A DNA stretch of 64,000 bases from the NCBI RefSeq assembly GCF_900143695.1, contig NZ_FRFE01000022.1, forward strand, positions 32,213-96,212, given 5' to 3'. The notes under the pieces are model-generated. The model searched no databases and was not told the origin of the DNA. It was given only the letters and a program-made list of their open reading frames with translations. The DNA is from Desulfopila aestuarii DSM 18488. GTDB lineage: Bacteria; Desulfobacterota; Desulfobulbia; Desulfobulbales; Desulfocapsaceae. A program made the translations under genes and the position numbers. Shown here in pieces: positions 8,496 through 17,514 of the stretch. Position 1 is the first letter of the stretch; every line of letters begins with the position of its first letter.

Positions 8496-9540
8496 CGATG
8501 TCCTCAAAACTTATGCGCGGGTCGACCACTACATAACTGAGATCTGACAGCAAGCGAGAGACAAGCCCGATAAGGGTGAAAAAATAGAGTGTTCCCAGAA
8601 CCACAGGATAATCGCGATTGAGCACCGATTGATAGGCCAGAAGGCCCATCCCGTCCAAAGAAAAGATGGTCTCGATCAAAAGACTACCGGTAAAAAATGA
8701 AGCGATAAAATACCCTGGAAAACCGGTAATGATTGGAATGATTGCGTTACGAAAGACATGCTTATAGAGGACCTGGTTTTCAGAAAGCCCCTTTGCCCGA
8801 GCCGTGAGCACATATTGTTTTCGGATCTCTTCCAAAAAAGAGTTCTTGGTGAGCATGGTCATCACCGCCAAGCTGCCCACAGCCCCTGCTGTTATCGGCA
8901 AGACCATGTGCCAGAGATAATCCAGGATTTTCATGCCAATACTCATGGATGACCAGTCATCGGAGACAAGGCCGCGCAACGGAAATATATTCCAGAAACT
9001 GCCGCCGCCAAAAAGCACGATAAGGGCAATGCCCAGCACAAAACCGGGGATAGCGTAGCCAACGAGGATTGCGGAAGAGGTAATAACATCAAATCTGCTG
9101 CCGTCGTTTACCGCCTTCTTGATACCGAGCGGGATACAGACGCCATAAACGATGAAAAAACTCCAGAGACCAAGCGACATTGAAACCGGCAGTCGCGATA
9201 TGACCAGCTCGGCAACGCCGCGCTTATAATAGTAGGATTCGCCGAAATCAAAGACCAGATAGTTCCGCATCATGATCAGGAAACGCTCCACCGGCGGTTT
9301 ATCAAATCCATACAGTTTTTTGAGCGATTCGATCCGTTCGGCATTGATGCCGGCATCACCGCGATAGAGTGAACTGGCAGCAGCGACCTCACCGCCCGTC
9401 ACATTATACCCCTCCATCTGGGCAATCAACTTTTCCACCGGCCCACCTGGAACAAACTGCGTCACCACAAAGGTGATCAGCATCACCCCTATCAGCGTCG
9501 GAATCATGAGCAGCAGTCGTTTACAGATATAATAGAGCAT
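8488..9540 (-). CDS. yejB: YejB-like oligopeptide ABC transporter permease
   Basis: A 350-residue permease with the N-terminal signature MLYYICKRLLLMIPTLIGV, the large YejB-specific insert with VEKLIAQMEG, and KKLYGFDKP before the second helix. The EAA loop reads TARAKGLSENQVLYKHVFRNA. The ATG at 9540 gives the usual N terminus; a TTG at 9549 is possible, and neither has a clear ribosome-binding site. In enterobacteria YejABEF imports peptides and microcin C. Here only the two permeases form the unit; divergent rnd lies upstream. Confidence 0.9.
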   Translation of the reverse strand: MLYYICKRLLLMIPTLIGVMLITFVVTQFVPGGPVEKLIAQMEGYNVTGGEVAAASSLYRGDAGINAERIESLKKLYGFDKPPVERFLIMMRNYLVFDFGESYYYKRGVAELVISRLPVSMSLGLWSFFIVYGVCIPLGIKKAVNDGSRFDVITSSAILVGYAIPGFVLGIALIVLFGGGSFWNIFPLRGLVSDDWSSMSIGMKILDYLWHMVLPITAGAVGSLAVMTMLTKNSFLEEIRKQYVLTARAKGLSENQVLYKHVFRNAIIPIITGFPGYFIASFFTGSLLIETIFSLDGMGLLAYQSVLNRDYPVVLGTLYFFTLIGLVSRLLSDLSYVVVDPRISFEDIDD

Positions 9541-9817
9541 CGCCGGCAACCAAAAAGAAAAAGAAAATGAACTGATGTAATATTACGCAATTTCAGACTA
9601 TCCTCTATGGGAAAAAACTGCCAACGTGAATTTTGTCAATTTGCTTTCCGGTGGATAGATTTACCCTTTCTCACGCGCCGGGACATTTGGGCAAATCTTT
9701 TATTTTTGCCTGATCCATTAATATAGTGTGACTTTTGTTGAAATCTATTTGACGGCGAATAGATCATTGACTAAAGAAAGAACAGCCAATTCAACAAAAT
9801 CCATCGGGAAACCACCA

Positions 9818-10930
9818 ATGATCATTACGACAACCAAAGACCTCGTTGAACTCGTCGCCAGGGCACGTCAGACAGACGCTGTGGCGCTTGATACAGAATT
9901 TGTCTGGGAGCGCACCTATTTTCCCCAGCTCGGTCTTATTCAAATAGCCCTCTCGGATCAAGATTGTGCGCTCATCGACCCCCTGGCAATAGAAGATCTT
10001 TCGCCGCTAGGCGAACTGCTTGCCGACCGAAGTGTCGTCAAAATTCTTCATGACGCTCCCCAGGATCTGGCTATCCTTTATCAAGCCACCGAAACGGCCG
10101 CCCAGAATGTCTTCGACACCCGTCTGGCTGCTGGTTTTGCCAGCCTGTCCTCGACCCTGTCACTGGGTAACCTCATTCAAGAACTGCTCGACATCAATCT
10201 GCCGAAAACAGAAACCCGAACCAACTGGCTGCAACGGCCGCTGGATGAAAAACAGGTCGAATATGCCCTCGACGATGTCCGCTATCTCCGGGCTATACGC
10301 ATACTTCTGCTCAGCCGGATCATCGGACCCAAAATTAAGTCCTGGCTGCAGGAAGAACTGAATCTTTTAAATAATCCGTCGAACTATCTCGATGGCAACG
10401 GCGAACGCTATCGTAAAATCCGCGGAGCTGCTTCACTCAGCAGGCAATCGCTTGCAATCCTGCGCGATCTTGTCCAGTGGCGTGAAGATGAGGCAATAAA
10501 ACAAAACAAACCACGGGGTCACATAGTCAAGGATCCAACCCTCATCGCCTTGGCCAAGACAAAACCTGTCACCGCCGAGGACCTCACCACAAAAGGTGAA
10601 ATGTCACCTAAGGCACAGAAAAAGTACAGCGACAAAATTATCGCCGTCATTGAAAATGTACTCAACAGCGATGACAGCACCTATCCCGCACCACAACGGA
10701 TGACCCGCCTGTCGGATCGGGACCAGAAGACGCTGGACAAGCTACAGGGACTAATCGAGCTGAAGTCGAAACTTCTCGGAATCGATCCTGCTCTGGTTGG
10801 TAACACCTCTGAACTGAAGGCACTTGCTAAGATCCTGTGTCATAGCAATGTCGGCGATCTCCAGCAATTGCGGCAAACTATCGGCTGGCGCAAAAATTTC
10901 CTTGAGGAGTTTTTCAGGAACTGTCGGTAA
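9818..10930 (+). CDS. rnd: Ribonuclease D
   Basis: The 370-residue 3'-5' exoribonuclease acts on tRNA precursors and other RNAs. The DEDDy exonuclease motifs are visible: DTEFVWERTYFP (Exo I, about residue 25), HDAPQDLAIL (Exo II, about 79) and YALDDVRYL (Exo III, about 152). An HRDC domain follows (about residues 205-290, with LRDLVQWREDEA) and a second HRDC-like segment at the end. The ATG at 9818 gives the family N terminus; an upstream GTG at 9728 would add 30 unsupported residues. It is divergent from yejB and stands alone. Confidence 0.93.
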   Translation: MIITTTKDLVELVARARQTDAVALDTEFVWERTYFPQLGLIQIALSDQDCALIDPLAIEDLSPLGELLADRSVVKILHDAPQDLAILYQATETAAQNVFDTRLAAGFASLSSTLSLGNLIQELLDINLPKTETRTNWLQRPLDEKQVEYALDDVRYLRAIRILLLSRIIGPKIKSWLQEELNLLNNPSNYLDGNGERYRKIRGAASLSRQSLAILRDLVQWREDEAIKQNKPRGHIVKDPTLIALAKTKPVTAEDLTTKGEMSPKAQKKYSDKIIAVIENVLNSDDSTYPAPQRMTRLSDRDQKTLDKLQGLIELKSKLLGIDPALVGNTSELKALAKILCHSNVGDLQQLRQTIGWRKNFLEEFFRNCR

Positions 10931-11031
10931 ACCTCCACATGACTACCGTTGGTATCTGAAGCAACGCTCTCGGACCGCCCCGTATCTCGCCAGGAATAAC
11001 AGGATTCCCTTTTGTCAAAACCAGGAAAATC

Positions 11032-11067
11032 TTGCCAGTTCTTCAAAAGAGAATTATTATCATTAAC
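11032..11067 (+). promoter_or_regulatory. Predicted promoter overlapped by a Fur-box-like operator
   Basis: TTGCCA (11032-11037), 17 bases, then TATTAT (11055-11060) is a good sigma-70 promoter. The 19 bases at 11049-11067 match the classical Fur box at 15 of 19 positions by my count and cover the -10 element, the usual place for a repressor. The first gene downstream starts at 11134. Iron control is inferred from this match alone. Confidence 0.6.
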
Positions 11068-11133
11068 TAATAGTTAATACTGATTCTATTCTCAGTCATT
11101 ATTCAAAATATTACCCCGCCACGAGGTTTGTTT

Positions 11134-11628
11134 ATGACCATTTTCTCTATCTTTCGCCTATCGAGCATCATACTATTTCTTTTCATTCTCTTTTCTGTCG
11201 CGCCGGTTTTCAGCCAGGAACAGGACGGCCTGAAAGGATGGGAAGCGGATTCTGAATATAACAATTTCTACAACGCCAAAGAGCTGGACAGAATCAAGGG
11301 GGTAATTACCAAATTCGTTGAGGTGACACCTCTTCCCGGCATGGCAAAAGGAACGGCACTTTACCTTGACGAAGGCGGCGGCGAGAAGATTCTCGTGCAT
11401 ATCTGTCCCTCTGCCTACGCTGAACCTGACAAGACCGGTCTGCGCAAAGGAGTCGAAACCAAAATTCGCGGCAGTTGGGCGTATATTGACGAACAGGATG
11501 TCTTTCTCGCGTCAAAAATTAAACAGGGGGAGCATTTTGAATTCAAGGTCCGCCTGACCAGCGACGGTACCCCTTTCTGGACAATGAGTCCAGAGCAGCT
11601 GGCAAAAGAACTTGCCTCTACAGATTGA
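11134..11628 (+). CDS. Secreted OB-fold-like protein of unknown function
   Basis: A 164-residue protein with a clear signal peptide (hydrophobic residues 7-25, ending PVFSQ). The mature part looks like a beta-barrel of OB-fold type: an opening strand IKGVITKFVEVTPLP, then HICPSAYAEP, GVETKIRGSWAYI and a closing FEFKVRLTSDGTPFW. This order resembles small exported OB-fold proteins annotated as hypothetical or magnetosome-like in other proteobacteria (from memory, not searched). The ATG at 11134 follows ACGAGG. It shares a likely Fur-controlled promoter with the Fe-S protein 15 bases downstream. No metal-binding motif is obvious; function unknown. Confidence 0.75.
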   Translation: MTIFSIFRLSSIILFLFILFSVAPVFSQEQDGLKGWEADSEYNNFYNAKELDRIKGVITKFVEVTPLPGMAKGTALYLDEGGGEKILVHICPSAYAEPDKTGLRKGVETKIRGSWAYIDEQDVFLASKIKQGEHFEFKVRLTSDGTPFWTMSPEQLAKELASTD

Positions 11629-11643
11629 GAGATTGCACCCGTC

Positions 11644-12795
11644 TTGACCTGCACGCCCTCCCCTATACAAGCGACCTCCCCTGGGAGGCCGCTTTCCGTT
11701 GCCGCTGTTCCAAGCCCAGTTGCAGATCTACAGGAGAATTGCCGGAAATGTCGAAAATGCGTCGCAGCATGCCGCGTTCTTGACCAAAACGGAACTCCAG
11801 GCGATATTGCCAGGAGCTACGACTCCAGTCCCGTTACCGTTCGTCGGCTCGCCTACTCCTGCAGCCTCTGTAATCTCTGCCAGCAAATCTGCCCGTACGA
11901 CCTGGCCCCCTCCGAGATGTTTCTCAACCTTCGCCAGGAAGCGGTCTCTTTAGGAGAAAATCATCTGCGGCCGCACCGGCGACTACTCAATTATGAATGG
12001 TTTGGCAGCAACGCAATTTTTCGCCACCTTCATCTGCCAGTCGACTGCGAGACTATCTTCTATCCCGGTTGTGCTCTGACAGGAGCCCGTCCAGAAGAAA
12101 CATTGAAACTCTATCGTCTTCTCCAGACTGTCGAACCGACCATTGGGATAATGCTCGACTGTTGCAACAAACCCTCACATGATCTTGGCCGTCAGCAGTT
12201 TTTCCAGAAACGATTTTCAGCACGGATGCAGACCCTCGCCAAAAGGAATATCCGTCGGATAGTTACCGGTTGCCCAAGTTGTCTGCAGGCATTTTCCATC
12301 CTCCCCCACAAATTCACAATAACCACAGCATACTCAATGCTGGCCGGCAATGTCACACTCAACCCAGCACGGTTTTCCGGCCTGACCTGTAGCGTCCACG
12401 ACCCTTGTTCCATCCGATTTGCCGGCACAATCCACGCAGATGTCCGCTCCATCTGCAAAGCCCTCGGACTTAAACTTACAGAAATGGTGCATAACAGGGA
12501 AAATACTTTTTGCTGCGGCGAGGGAGGCGGGGTCGGCTTTATCGACCGAAAACTGAGTACCGAATGGAACCGAAAACGCGTAATCGAGGCCGAAGACCAA
12601 CTCCTTGTTACCTACTGTGCCGGCTGCACATCCCAGCTACGCAATCATGGCAATGTCCACCATCTTGTCGACCTGCTGTTTGCCGATGAGTCGAACGATA
12701 AACCTATTGCCCGCACCGTGACGTCATTACAAAGTTGGAGAAACCGGCTTATGGTTAAAATTCGGCTGATGGCTGCGCGAAAAAAACTACAGTAG
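11644..12795 (+). CDS. HdrD/GlpC-like iron-sulfur oxidoreductase subunit (two 4Fe-4S motifs and CCG domain)
   Basis: The 383-residue protein has an N-terminal ferredoxin-type region with CRKCRKC-x3-C-like cysteines near residue 34 and CSLCNLCQQICP near residue 77. These are followed by a cysteine-rich CCG domain: YPGCALTG, DCCNKP, TGCPSC, HDPCS, CCGEGGG and YCAGC. Such proteins transfer electrons between quinone, flavin or thiol/disulfide partners, as in heterodisulfide reductase D and anaerobic glycerol-3-phosphate dehydrogenase C. The substrate is unknown because no catalytic partner is adjacent. The start is a TTG, 15 bases after the secreted protein, so the two genes are very probably one operon. 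Confidence 0.85.
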   Translation: MTCTPSPIQATSPGRPLSVAAVPSPVADLQENCRKCRKCVAACRVLDQNGTPGDIARSYDSSPVTVRRLAYSCSLCNLCQQICPYDLAPSEMFLNLRQEAVSLGENHLRPHRRLLNYEWFGSNAIFRHLHLPVDCETIFYPGCALTGARPEETLKLYRLLQTVEPTIGIMLDCCNKPSHDLGRQQFFQKRFSARMQTLAKRNIRRIVTGCPSCLQAFSILPHKFTITTAYSMLAGNVTLNPARFSGLTCSVHDPCSIRFAGTIHADVRSICKALGLKLTEMVHNRENTFCCGEGGGVGFIDRKLSTEWNRKRVIEAEDQLLVTYCAGCTSQLRNHGNVHHLVDLLFADESNDKPIARTVTSLQSWRNRLMVKIRLMAARKKLQ

Positions 12796-12921
12796 AAGCG
12801 TGCTACCAGAAAAGAGAACGCCCAAACCTCCTGCCTTTTCAACCACAACATTCGGATCGGGCGCCCCGAGGTGAGTTTGTCACCTTTTAGAGATCTTTTT
12901 TCGTGCAGTTGAGAATAAGGC

Positions 12922-13092
12922 TTACCACCTCTCAGTGCCAACTAGAATATTGACATCCATGCAGGTTTTCTTTTCCTCTTCGCTCAGATCAGAAATATCC
13001 TTAGCTTTATCGTGTTTTCTATCCACGGTGCACACATATTCATGACCTTCTTTATCATTTACCCATACCATCGAACCGAAGTCACCTTTCAT
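12922..13092 (-). CDS. Small acidic protein of 56 residues, unknown function
   Basis: A reading frame too short for routine calling. It starts at the ATG at 13090-13092, 6 bases after GAGGTG on the minus strand, and ends with TAA at 12922. The product begins MKGDFGSMVWVNDKEGHEY and ends NILVGTERW, with a single cysteine in each half (residues 21 and 44) and a lysine/glutamate-rich middle. The ribosome-binding site and the coherent composition support a real gene. I recall similar small proteins ending GTERW in other Desulfobacterota, but could not check. It is 197 bases upstream of, and on the same strand as, no other gene start; norD-like ends at 13289. Confidence 0.7.
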   Translation of the reverse strand: MKGDFGSMVWVNDKEGHEYVCTVDRKHDKAKDISDLSEEEKKTCMDVNILVGTERW

Positions 13093-13288
13093 AGTTTCAC
13101 CTCGTTTAAAAGAGTTCGTTTTCTGACGGGGTGTCCTCCCGTCACGGGGTAAAAGTTAAGAACTCCTAAACGACTTTCAATGTCAAATTTTCGACTCATC
13201 AGTGATACTGAAAGCTCACATTATCACATTGTCCTACCGTTATTTCTCTCACAACAGGCCAATCATCATACATCAAAGTTTTTTCTGA

Positions 13289-15481
13289 TCAGCTCGTCAA
13301 CAAACGGTAAATTTCCGGCATGCGCCGTGGTAATTTCTCCACACTGTCGACAAAGATATAATGTTCCCGTCCGAACATGTGGGGCAGGTAGATATGCGGT
13401 TCTCGATCAACGGTGATACAAAAGGGGATCACACCTTTGCCACGCGCCTCGATCAAGGCCTGCCGTGTATCCTCAATGGCATACTCCCCTTTGTAGTCGT
13501 CATAGTCCTCCGGTTTGCCATCTGAAATGACGATCAACAGACGAATGCGCGCATCCGTCTGGGCCAGCAGTCCGGTCAGATGCCTGACAGGAGTTGCCAT
13601 ACGGGTATACTCCTTCGGGATAATAGCACAAATTCGCTGCTGCACCAGTTCGCTATACGGTTCGTCGAGGCTTTTAATCCGATACAATTCGCAGCGAGAC
13701 CTGCGCATTCCGGAAAAACCGTATATACCGAACCTGTCCCCCACCACTTCCAACACATCCCCCAAGAGCACCAGCGACTCCTTGATGGCTTTACCCACCC
13801 ACCCTTCGGTGGAATTGGACATATCGACAAGAAACATCACCGCAATATCTCTGTTATTGCGGAGTAGACGGACAAAAAGCCTGTCCGACGGTGCAATGCC
13901 TGCCGCACGGTCAGCCACAGCGTCCACCAAGGCATCGAGATCTATATCGTCACCATACCGACGTCGTCGTACAAAACGGTGTTGTGTCCTGAGTGATTCG
14001 AACTGACGGCGCAGCCTCACCAACATGCCGCGATAGGAATAAAGCGTCGACTCAACAAAGCGTGACCGGACCGGATGAAGCTCCTTTTCGATCAGGGTAC
14101 ACCAGTTCTTCCGATATCCGCGGCGACGATAATCCCACTCGTCGTAATACATGCCCGCATTTTCCTGCCGAACGACCTCCTCAACTTCGCCACCACCCAC
14201 TCCGGAAGCGATTGCCCTACCGGCAATACCGGCAGCAGCCTGAACATATCCTTCTGGGATATGTCCAAGATCATGTTCAATGCGGGCAAGGAGTTCGGAA
14301 AGCTCCGGCGGCAAATCAACCGTTACATTATTAATCCGAAGCTCCAGCCCGGGTTTACCCTCCTCTCCATCTGCAAGATGGACAACCAAGCGGCTGCTGC
14401 CACCTTCTTCCAATGAGCCGAAGTTCTCCTGCTCCGCAGCATTGTTTGCCAATTTTGCCGACTGAATAATCACCTGTGCCAGTTGCTTGACTGCCGCTTT
14501 CCGCTCCTCGCTTCGGCGTTGCTTGAGCCAGGCCTGCACACCGGTAAAATCGAGTTTTCCAGTTAAAAATTGCCAATCTCCCCATTCACGCTCATGGCAA
14601 ACCCGCAATCTCTCGTACATCAACTCCAGTTCTCTTCCAGTTGTTATCGGTGAGGAACGAATATCTGGACTGTGAACCAGTTCAAACAATAAACGGGCGA
14701 AACTCGATTGGTCACCAACCGCCTTATCTCCAGACTTTTCAGCAACAAGACGCTGCAGAAGCGGCCGCATCTGACGCATAAGGCCCGGCAATTCATATGC
14801 GAGCATCTTCCAGACGTGAGAAAATTCGAGAAAATGATAGACAGCTCCGGCAAGCTCCTGATTGTCTGAAGATTGTAAAAACCGAAAAATATCAGCTGGC
14901 TCCTGGCCGTCAAGGATTCGATTGAAGGTGCCGACAGTAAGATAACCCCACTGGCAGCAGGCAAGAAAGACATAGAAACGCTCATTATCGACCCGATTAT
15001 CAAAGAAACGTATTTCTTCAGGTAGATAAACCGTAGCGGTATCGGTCCAGGCAACGGGACTACCGGCAAGATCCAGCGGCTGCCCTGACAGACCTCGCAG
15101 AAAAGGAAGCAATCGGCCACGGACATCTTCAAGCCGGGCAACAGTTGTCTGACCGGCTGCGAGAGTATCAGCAAGACTCTCCGACATAAATTCCCGAGCC
15201 CCGCGCAGACCATCTTTTTCGTAGTAGCCGAGCAGTCGACGCACCCACTCGGCCAGATCAACACTATCAGGGTTACGTAAAAAGTAGGCGCCCTGCTCGA
15301 GATAGGAAAAACAAAGGCTGTGGCTGATCGGCCACACCACATGGACATAGGACATCAGCGCCTGCTGGCGGGACGAAGAAAGCGAGGCGACATGGGTAAG
15401 GACTTCCTCTACCTCCCACTCGTTGGGATGAACAGGATGTACCTCCTGATAGAATCGTTTTTTAAGTTCAGCTATATCCAT
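13289..15481 (-). CDS. VWA-domain protein of the NorD/CbbO family
   Basis: A 730-residue cytosolic protein. The long helical N-terminal part has no motif I recognise. The C-terminal von Willebrand factor A domain (about residues 525-730) carries the metal-ion site DMSNST, a TP-type threonine in RMATPVRHL, and ISDGKPEDYDDYKGEYAIEDT, which is characteristic of the NorD/CbbO group. Family members work with a MoxR-type AAA+ ATPase to insert metal into, or reactivate, a target enzyme such as nitric oxide reductase or Rubisco. The ATPase gene is directly upstream (15561-16373). No nor or cbb genes are near, so the target is open. Confidence 0.87.
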   Translation of the reverse strand: MDIAELKKRFYQEVHPVHPNEWEVEEVLTHVASLSSSRQQALMSYVHVVWPISHSLCFSYLEQGAYFLRNPDSVDLAEWVRRLLGYYEKDGLRGAREFMSESLADTLAAGQTTVARLEDVRGRLLPFLRGLSGQPLDLAGSPVAWTDTATVYLPEEIRFFDNRVDNERFYVFLACCQWGYLTVGTFNRILDGQEPADIFRFLQSSDNQELAGAVYHFLEFSHVWKMLAYELPGLMRQMRPLLQRLVAEKSGDKAVGDQSSFARLLFELVHSPDIRSSPITTGRELELMYERLRVCHEREWGDWQFLTGKLDFTGVQAWLKQRRSEERKAAVKQLAQVIIQSAKLANNAAEQENFGSLEEGGSSRLVVHLADGEEGKPGLELRINNVTVDLPPELSELLARIEHDLGHIPEGYVQAAAGIAGRAIASGVGGGEVEEVVRQENAGMYYDEWDYRRRGYRKNWCTLIEKELHPVRSRFVESTLYSYRGMLVRLRRQFESLRTQHRFVRRRRYGDDIDLDALVDAVADRAAGIAPSDRLFVRLLRNNRDIAVMFLVDMSNSTEGWVGKAIKESLVLLGDVLEVVGDRFGIYGFSGMRRSRCELYRIKSLDEPYSELVQQRICAIIPKEYTRMATPVRHLTGLLAQTDARIRLLIVISDGKPEDYDDYKGEYAIEDTRQALIEARGKGVIPFCITVDREPHIYLPHMFGREHYIFVDSVEKLPRRMPEIYRLLTS

Positions 15482-15560
15482 CGAGAAGTTTGGTAGTTGT
15501 CACCTCTGCAGCCCAAATAGAACAGTATTCTTCCCGGACCAATTCAGTAACCGATAACGA

Positions 15561-16373
15561 TCAAAAAATGGAAGCGATCATCTCATCCATGGCTCCCAAC
15601 ATATCCGGATCATCAGTGAGACTGTGGGTAATTCCTGCGCGACAGGCTTCCACAAGATCAACTCCGTCCCGATGCAAATGGGCTGCCTGGATCAAAAGTC
15701 TCGTTGAGGCGCCCTCGGGAAGCCCAGACTCTTTTAATCCCCGGGTCATCTGAGCCAGCTTCACCAGTTGCCCTGCGAGTGTGGTATCGACACTTCCTTC
15801 TTTAGCAACAATCTGCTGTTCCAGCTCGGTGGAAGGATACGCAAAAGTCAACGAGACAAAACGCTGGCGGGTTGAGGGTTTGAGATCCTTCAGTACGCTT
15901 TGGTAACCGGGGTTATAGGAGACCGCCAACATAAAGGAAGGATCTGCCAGAAACAGCTTGCCAAGCTTTTCAACCGGAAGCTCACGGCGATCATCAGCAA
16001 GGGGATGAATGACGACGGTGGTATCTTTTCTCGCCTCGACTATCTCGTCGAGATAGCAGATACCGCCGCTCTTGACGGCCATAGTGAGCGGCCCATCCAC
16101 CCAAACAGTTTCGTTCCCTTTAATGAGATACCTGCCCACCAGATCAGAGGTTGAAAGATCATCATGGCAGGAAACAGTTATCAACGGCCTCTTTACCCGC
16201 CAGGCAAGATACTGCATGAAACGGGTTTTACCGCAGCCGGTTGGTCCCTTCAGCAAAAGAGGCAGACGATTGCGATAGGCAGCAAGGGCAAGTTGTACCT
16301 CATTGCCCTGTTCTATATAAAATGGTTCATCCAGAATTCGATGTTTATCGAGCGGCTGTTGATCTATACCCAC
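15561..16373 (-). CDS. MoxR-family AAA+ ATPase (CbbQ/NirQ/NorQ type)
   Basis: A 270-residue ATPase with Walker A GPTGCGKT at residues 43-50, Walker B GGICYLDEIVEA near 106, sensor-1 segment in MLAVSYNPGYQ and the arginine region STRQRF. The C-terminal part follows the CbbQ_C pattern (EGASTRLLIQAA). It starts at a GTG 6 bases after AGGAGGAATT, a very strong site. Its partner is the VWA gene 80 bases downstream; together they form a chaperone-like pair that remodels a metalloenzyme in known cases. The client here is not encoded nearby. Confidence 0.9.
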   Translation of the reverse strand: MGIDQQPLDKHRILDEPFYIEQGNEVQLALAAYRNRLPLLLKGPTGCGKTRFMQYLAWRVKRPLITVSCHDDLSTSDLVGRYLIKGNETVWVDGPLTMAVKSGGICYLDEIVEARKDTTVVIHPLADDRRELPVEKLGKLFLADPSFMLAVSYNPGYQSVLKDLKPSTRQRFVSLTFAYPSTELEQQIVAKEGSVDTTLAGQLVKLAQMTRGLKESGLPEGASTRLLIQAAHLHRDGVDLVEACRAGITHSLTDDPDMLGAMDEMIASIF

Positions 16374-16891
16374 AATTCCTCCTGCCGTTTTTTGAATATT
16401 CTTTTCTGATTACCCAGAAAGCTCAGCTACATAAAGTGAGTGGTAAGGAGAGAGGAGTGAGGAGCGTCTGCATGAAATGATAGGGCTCGTTCCAACAATA
16501 TGAAAGTAGGAGAAATTCTCTTGATTGACCGTTTCCCAATATATCACACCTTACACTTCTCACCTCTCACCTAACCTTATCAGGCTGAGGATGCGGGGGA
16601 ATTAAATATTCTTTTGTAAAAACAATAGGAATAAATCGGTACAACACAAGCCACTTCGCTTTCATACCTATAGAACTCGGATAAGAAGTGCTGTTGACCG
16701 GTTATGTGAAATACGATATTCTCACTTCTCGCACGGGAAAACGGTTCTGGCGAATCAAATCTGCCGATTCCTCTGCTGTAAACACTCTGCGTCGTCTGTG
16801 AGAAAAGAGTAATTTGAACTTCCCACACCCGGCTGACTATTTTTTCCACGTTCAGGACGGTCTCTGTCCCGCGCAATCAAACTTCTATCCT
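16374..16891. other. Intergenic stretch without a supported gene
   Basis: This gap lies between the divergent MoxR gene and a small membrane protein. It holds purine-rich and pyrimidine-rich runs around 16441-16465 and 16545-16575 that are roughly inverted relative to each other. I saw no RNA gene or clear promoter. A minus-strand frame at 16580-16876 has no ribosome-binding site and atypical composition. Confidence 0.5.
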
Positions 16892-17176
16892 ATGAACACG
16901 TTTGAGAAGATCTACTCCATATTTGCTATTGTATTTGCCATTGCCCTCACCGTTCTGCTGATTACTCGCCCTGAAATGCGCCAACTCGGAATACTGCTGC
17001 CAACCAGCGCTGTCGGCCTGTTGGTCAATGTCATTTTGATGTTTATCATATTTCGCGATATTTTTTCCCGGCAGTTCCCCTCCAGACGAGGCCGAGCCTT
17101 CTGGACTGGCCTGCTGCTCGTCTGCTGGCCTGCAATTGTGGTCTACCTGCCTCTCTACGGATTTCGTCGCCGGTAG
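16892..17176 (+). CDS. Small membrane protein of 94 residues
   Basis: The product starts MNTFEKIYSIFAIVFAIALT and has three hydrophobic segments (about residues 6-24, 33-53 and 70-88), with a basic SRQFPSRRGR loop before the third and a basic RRR end. The last helix with WPAIVVYLPLYGFRRR resembles the short phospholipase-D N-terminal-like membrane modules, but this is not conclusive. No strong ribosome-binding site precedes the ATG at 16892. It lies alone upstream of the ffh operon on the same strand. Function unknown. Confidence 0.6.
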   Translation: MNTFEKIYSIFAIVFAIALTVLLITRPEMRQLGILLPTSAVGLLVNVILMFIIFRDIFSRQFPSRRGRAFWTGLLLVCWPAIVVYLPLYGFRRR

Positions 17177-17250
17177 ACCAGGCCCATGCACCTCAAGGCC
17201 CGCTGGCCTGGCATTCGCAACCACTTTTTTTCTCCGCTTTCGTTCCCGAC

Positions 17251-17279
17251 TTGACATATGTTGTCATACACAGTATTTT
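17251..17279 (+). promoter_or_regulatory. Predicted promoter of the ffh operon
   Basis: Perfect -35 TTGACA (17251-17256), 17-base spacer, then TATTTT (17274-17279). It would give a leader of about 250 bases before ffh at 17541, long enough for post-transcriptional control. Confidence 0.55.
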
Positions 17280-17478
17280 TGTTTCTTTTCAGCTTACCAG
17301 GAACAGCTCCCGGAAAGGCGTTATTGTGCCTTTTTGACGGGTTCTGCTTTTGTCAGCTGCAAGCAAAATGACGACGACAATTCATGAATATGGAAAGCTT
17401 TTTTTGAGATACTCCATGATGCCCAGCGTTTCTGAGGCGTTACGTATTCATCGTCTTTTTAAGTAAAAGAAAATTGAT

Positions 17479-17514
17479 CATGCCGAAAATTCCACCCATA
17501 GAATTATCGGCATG
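17479..17514. repeat. Near-perfect 36-base palindrome upstream of ffh
   Basis: Arms CATGCCGA (17479-17486) and TCGGCATG (17507-17514) enclose a second paired segment, AATTC with GAATT, after a single A-A mismatch, around an 8-base centre. It ends 26 bases before the ffh start. It could be an operator or an mRNA hairpin that limits ffh translation. Confidence 0.6.

Noticed and set aside
16580..16876. 98-codon minus-strand frame in the gap after the MoxR gene
   Set aside because: No ribosome-binding site, low-complexity surroundings and no recognisable pattern.
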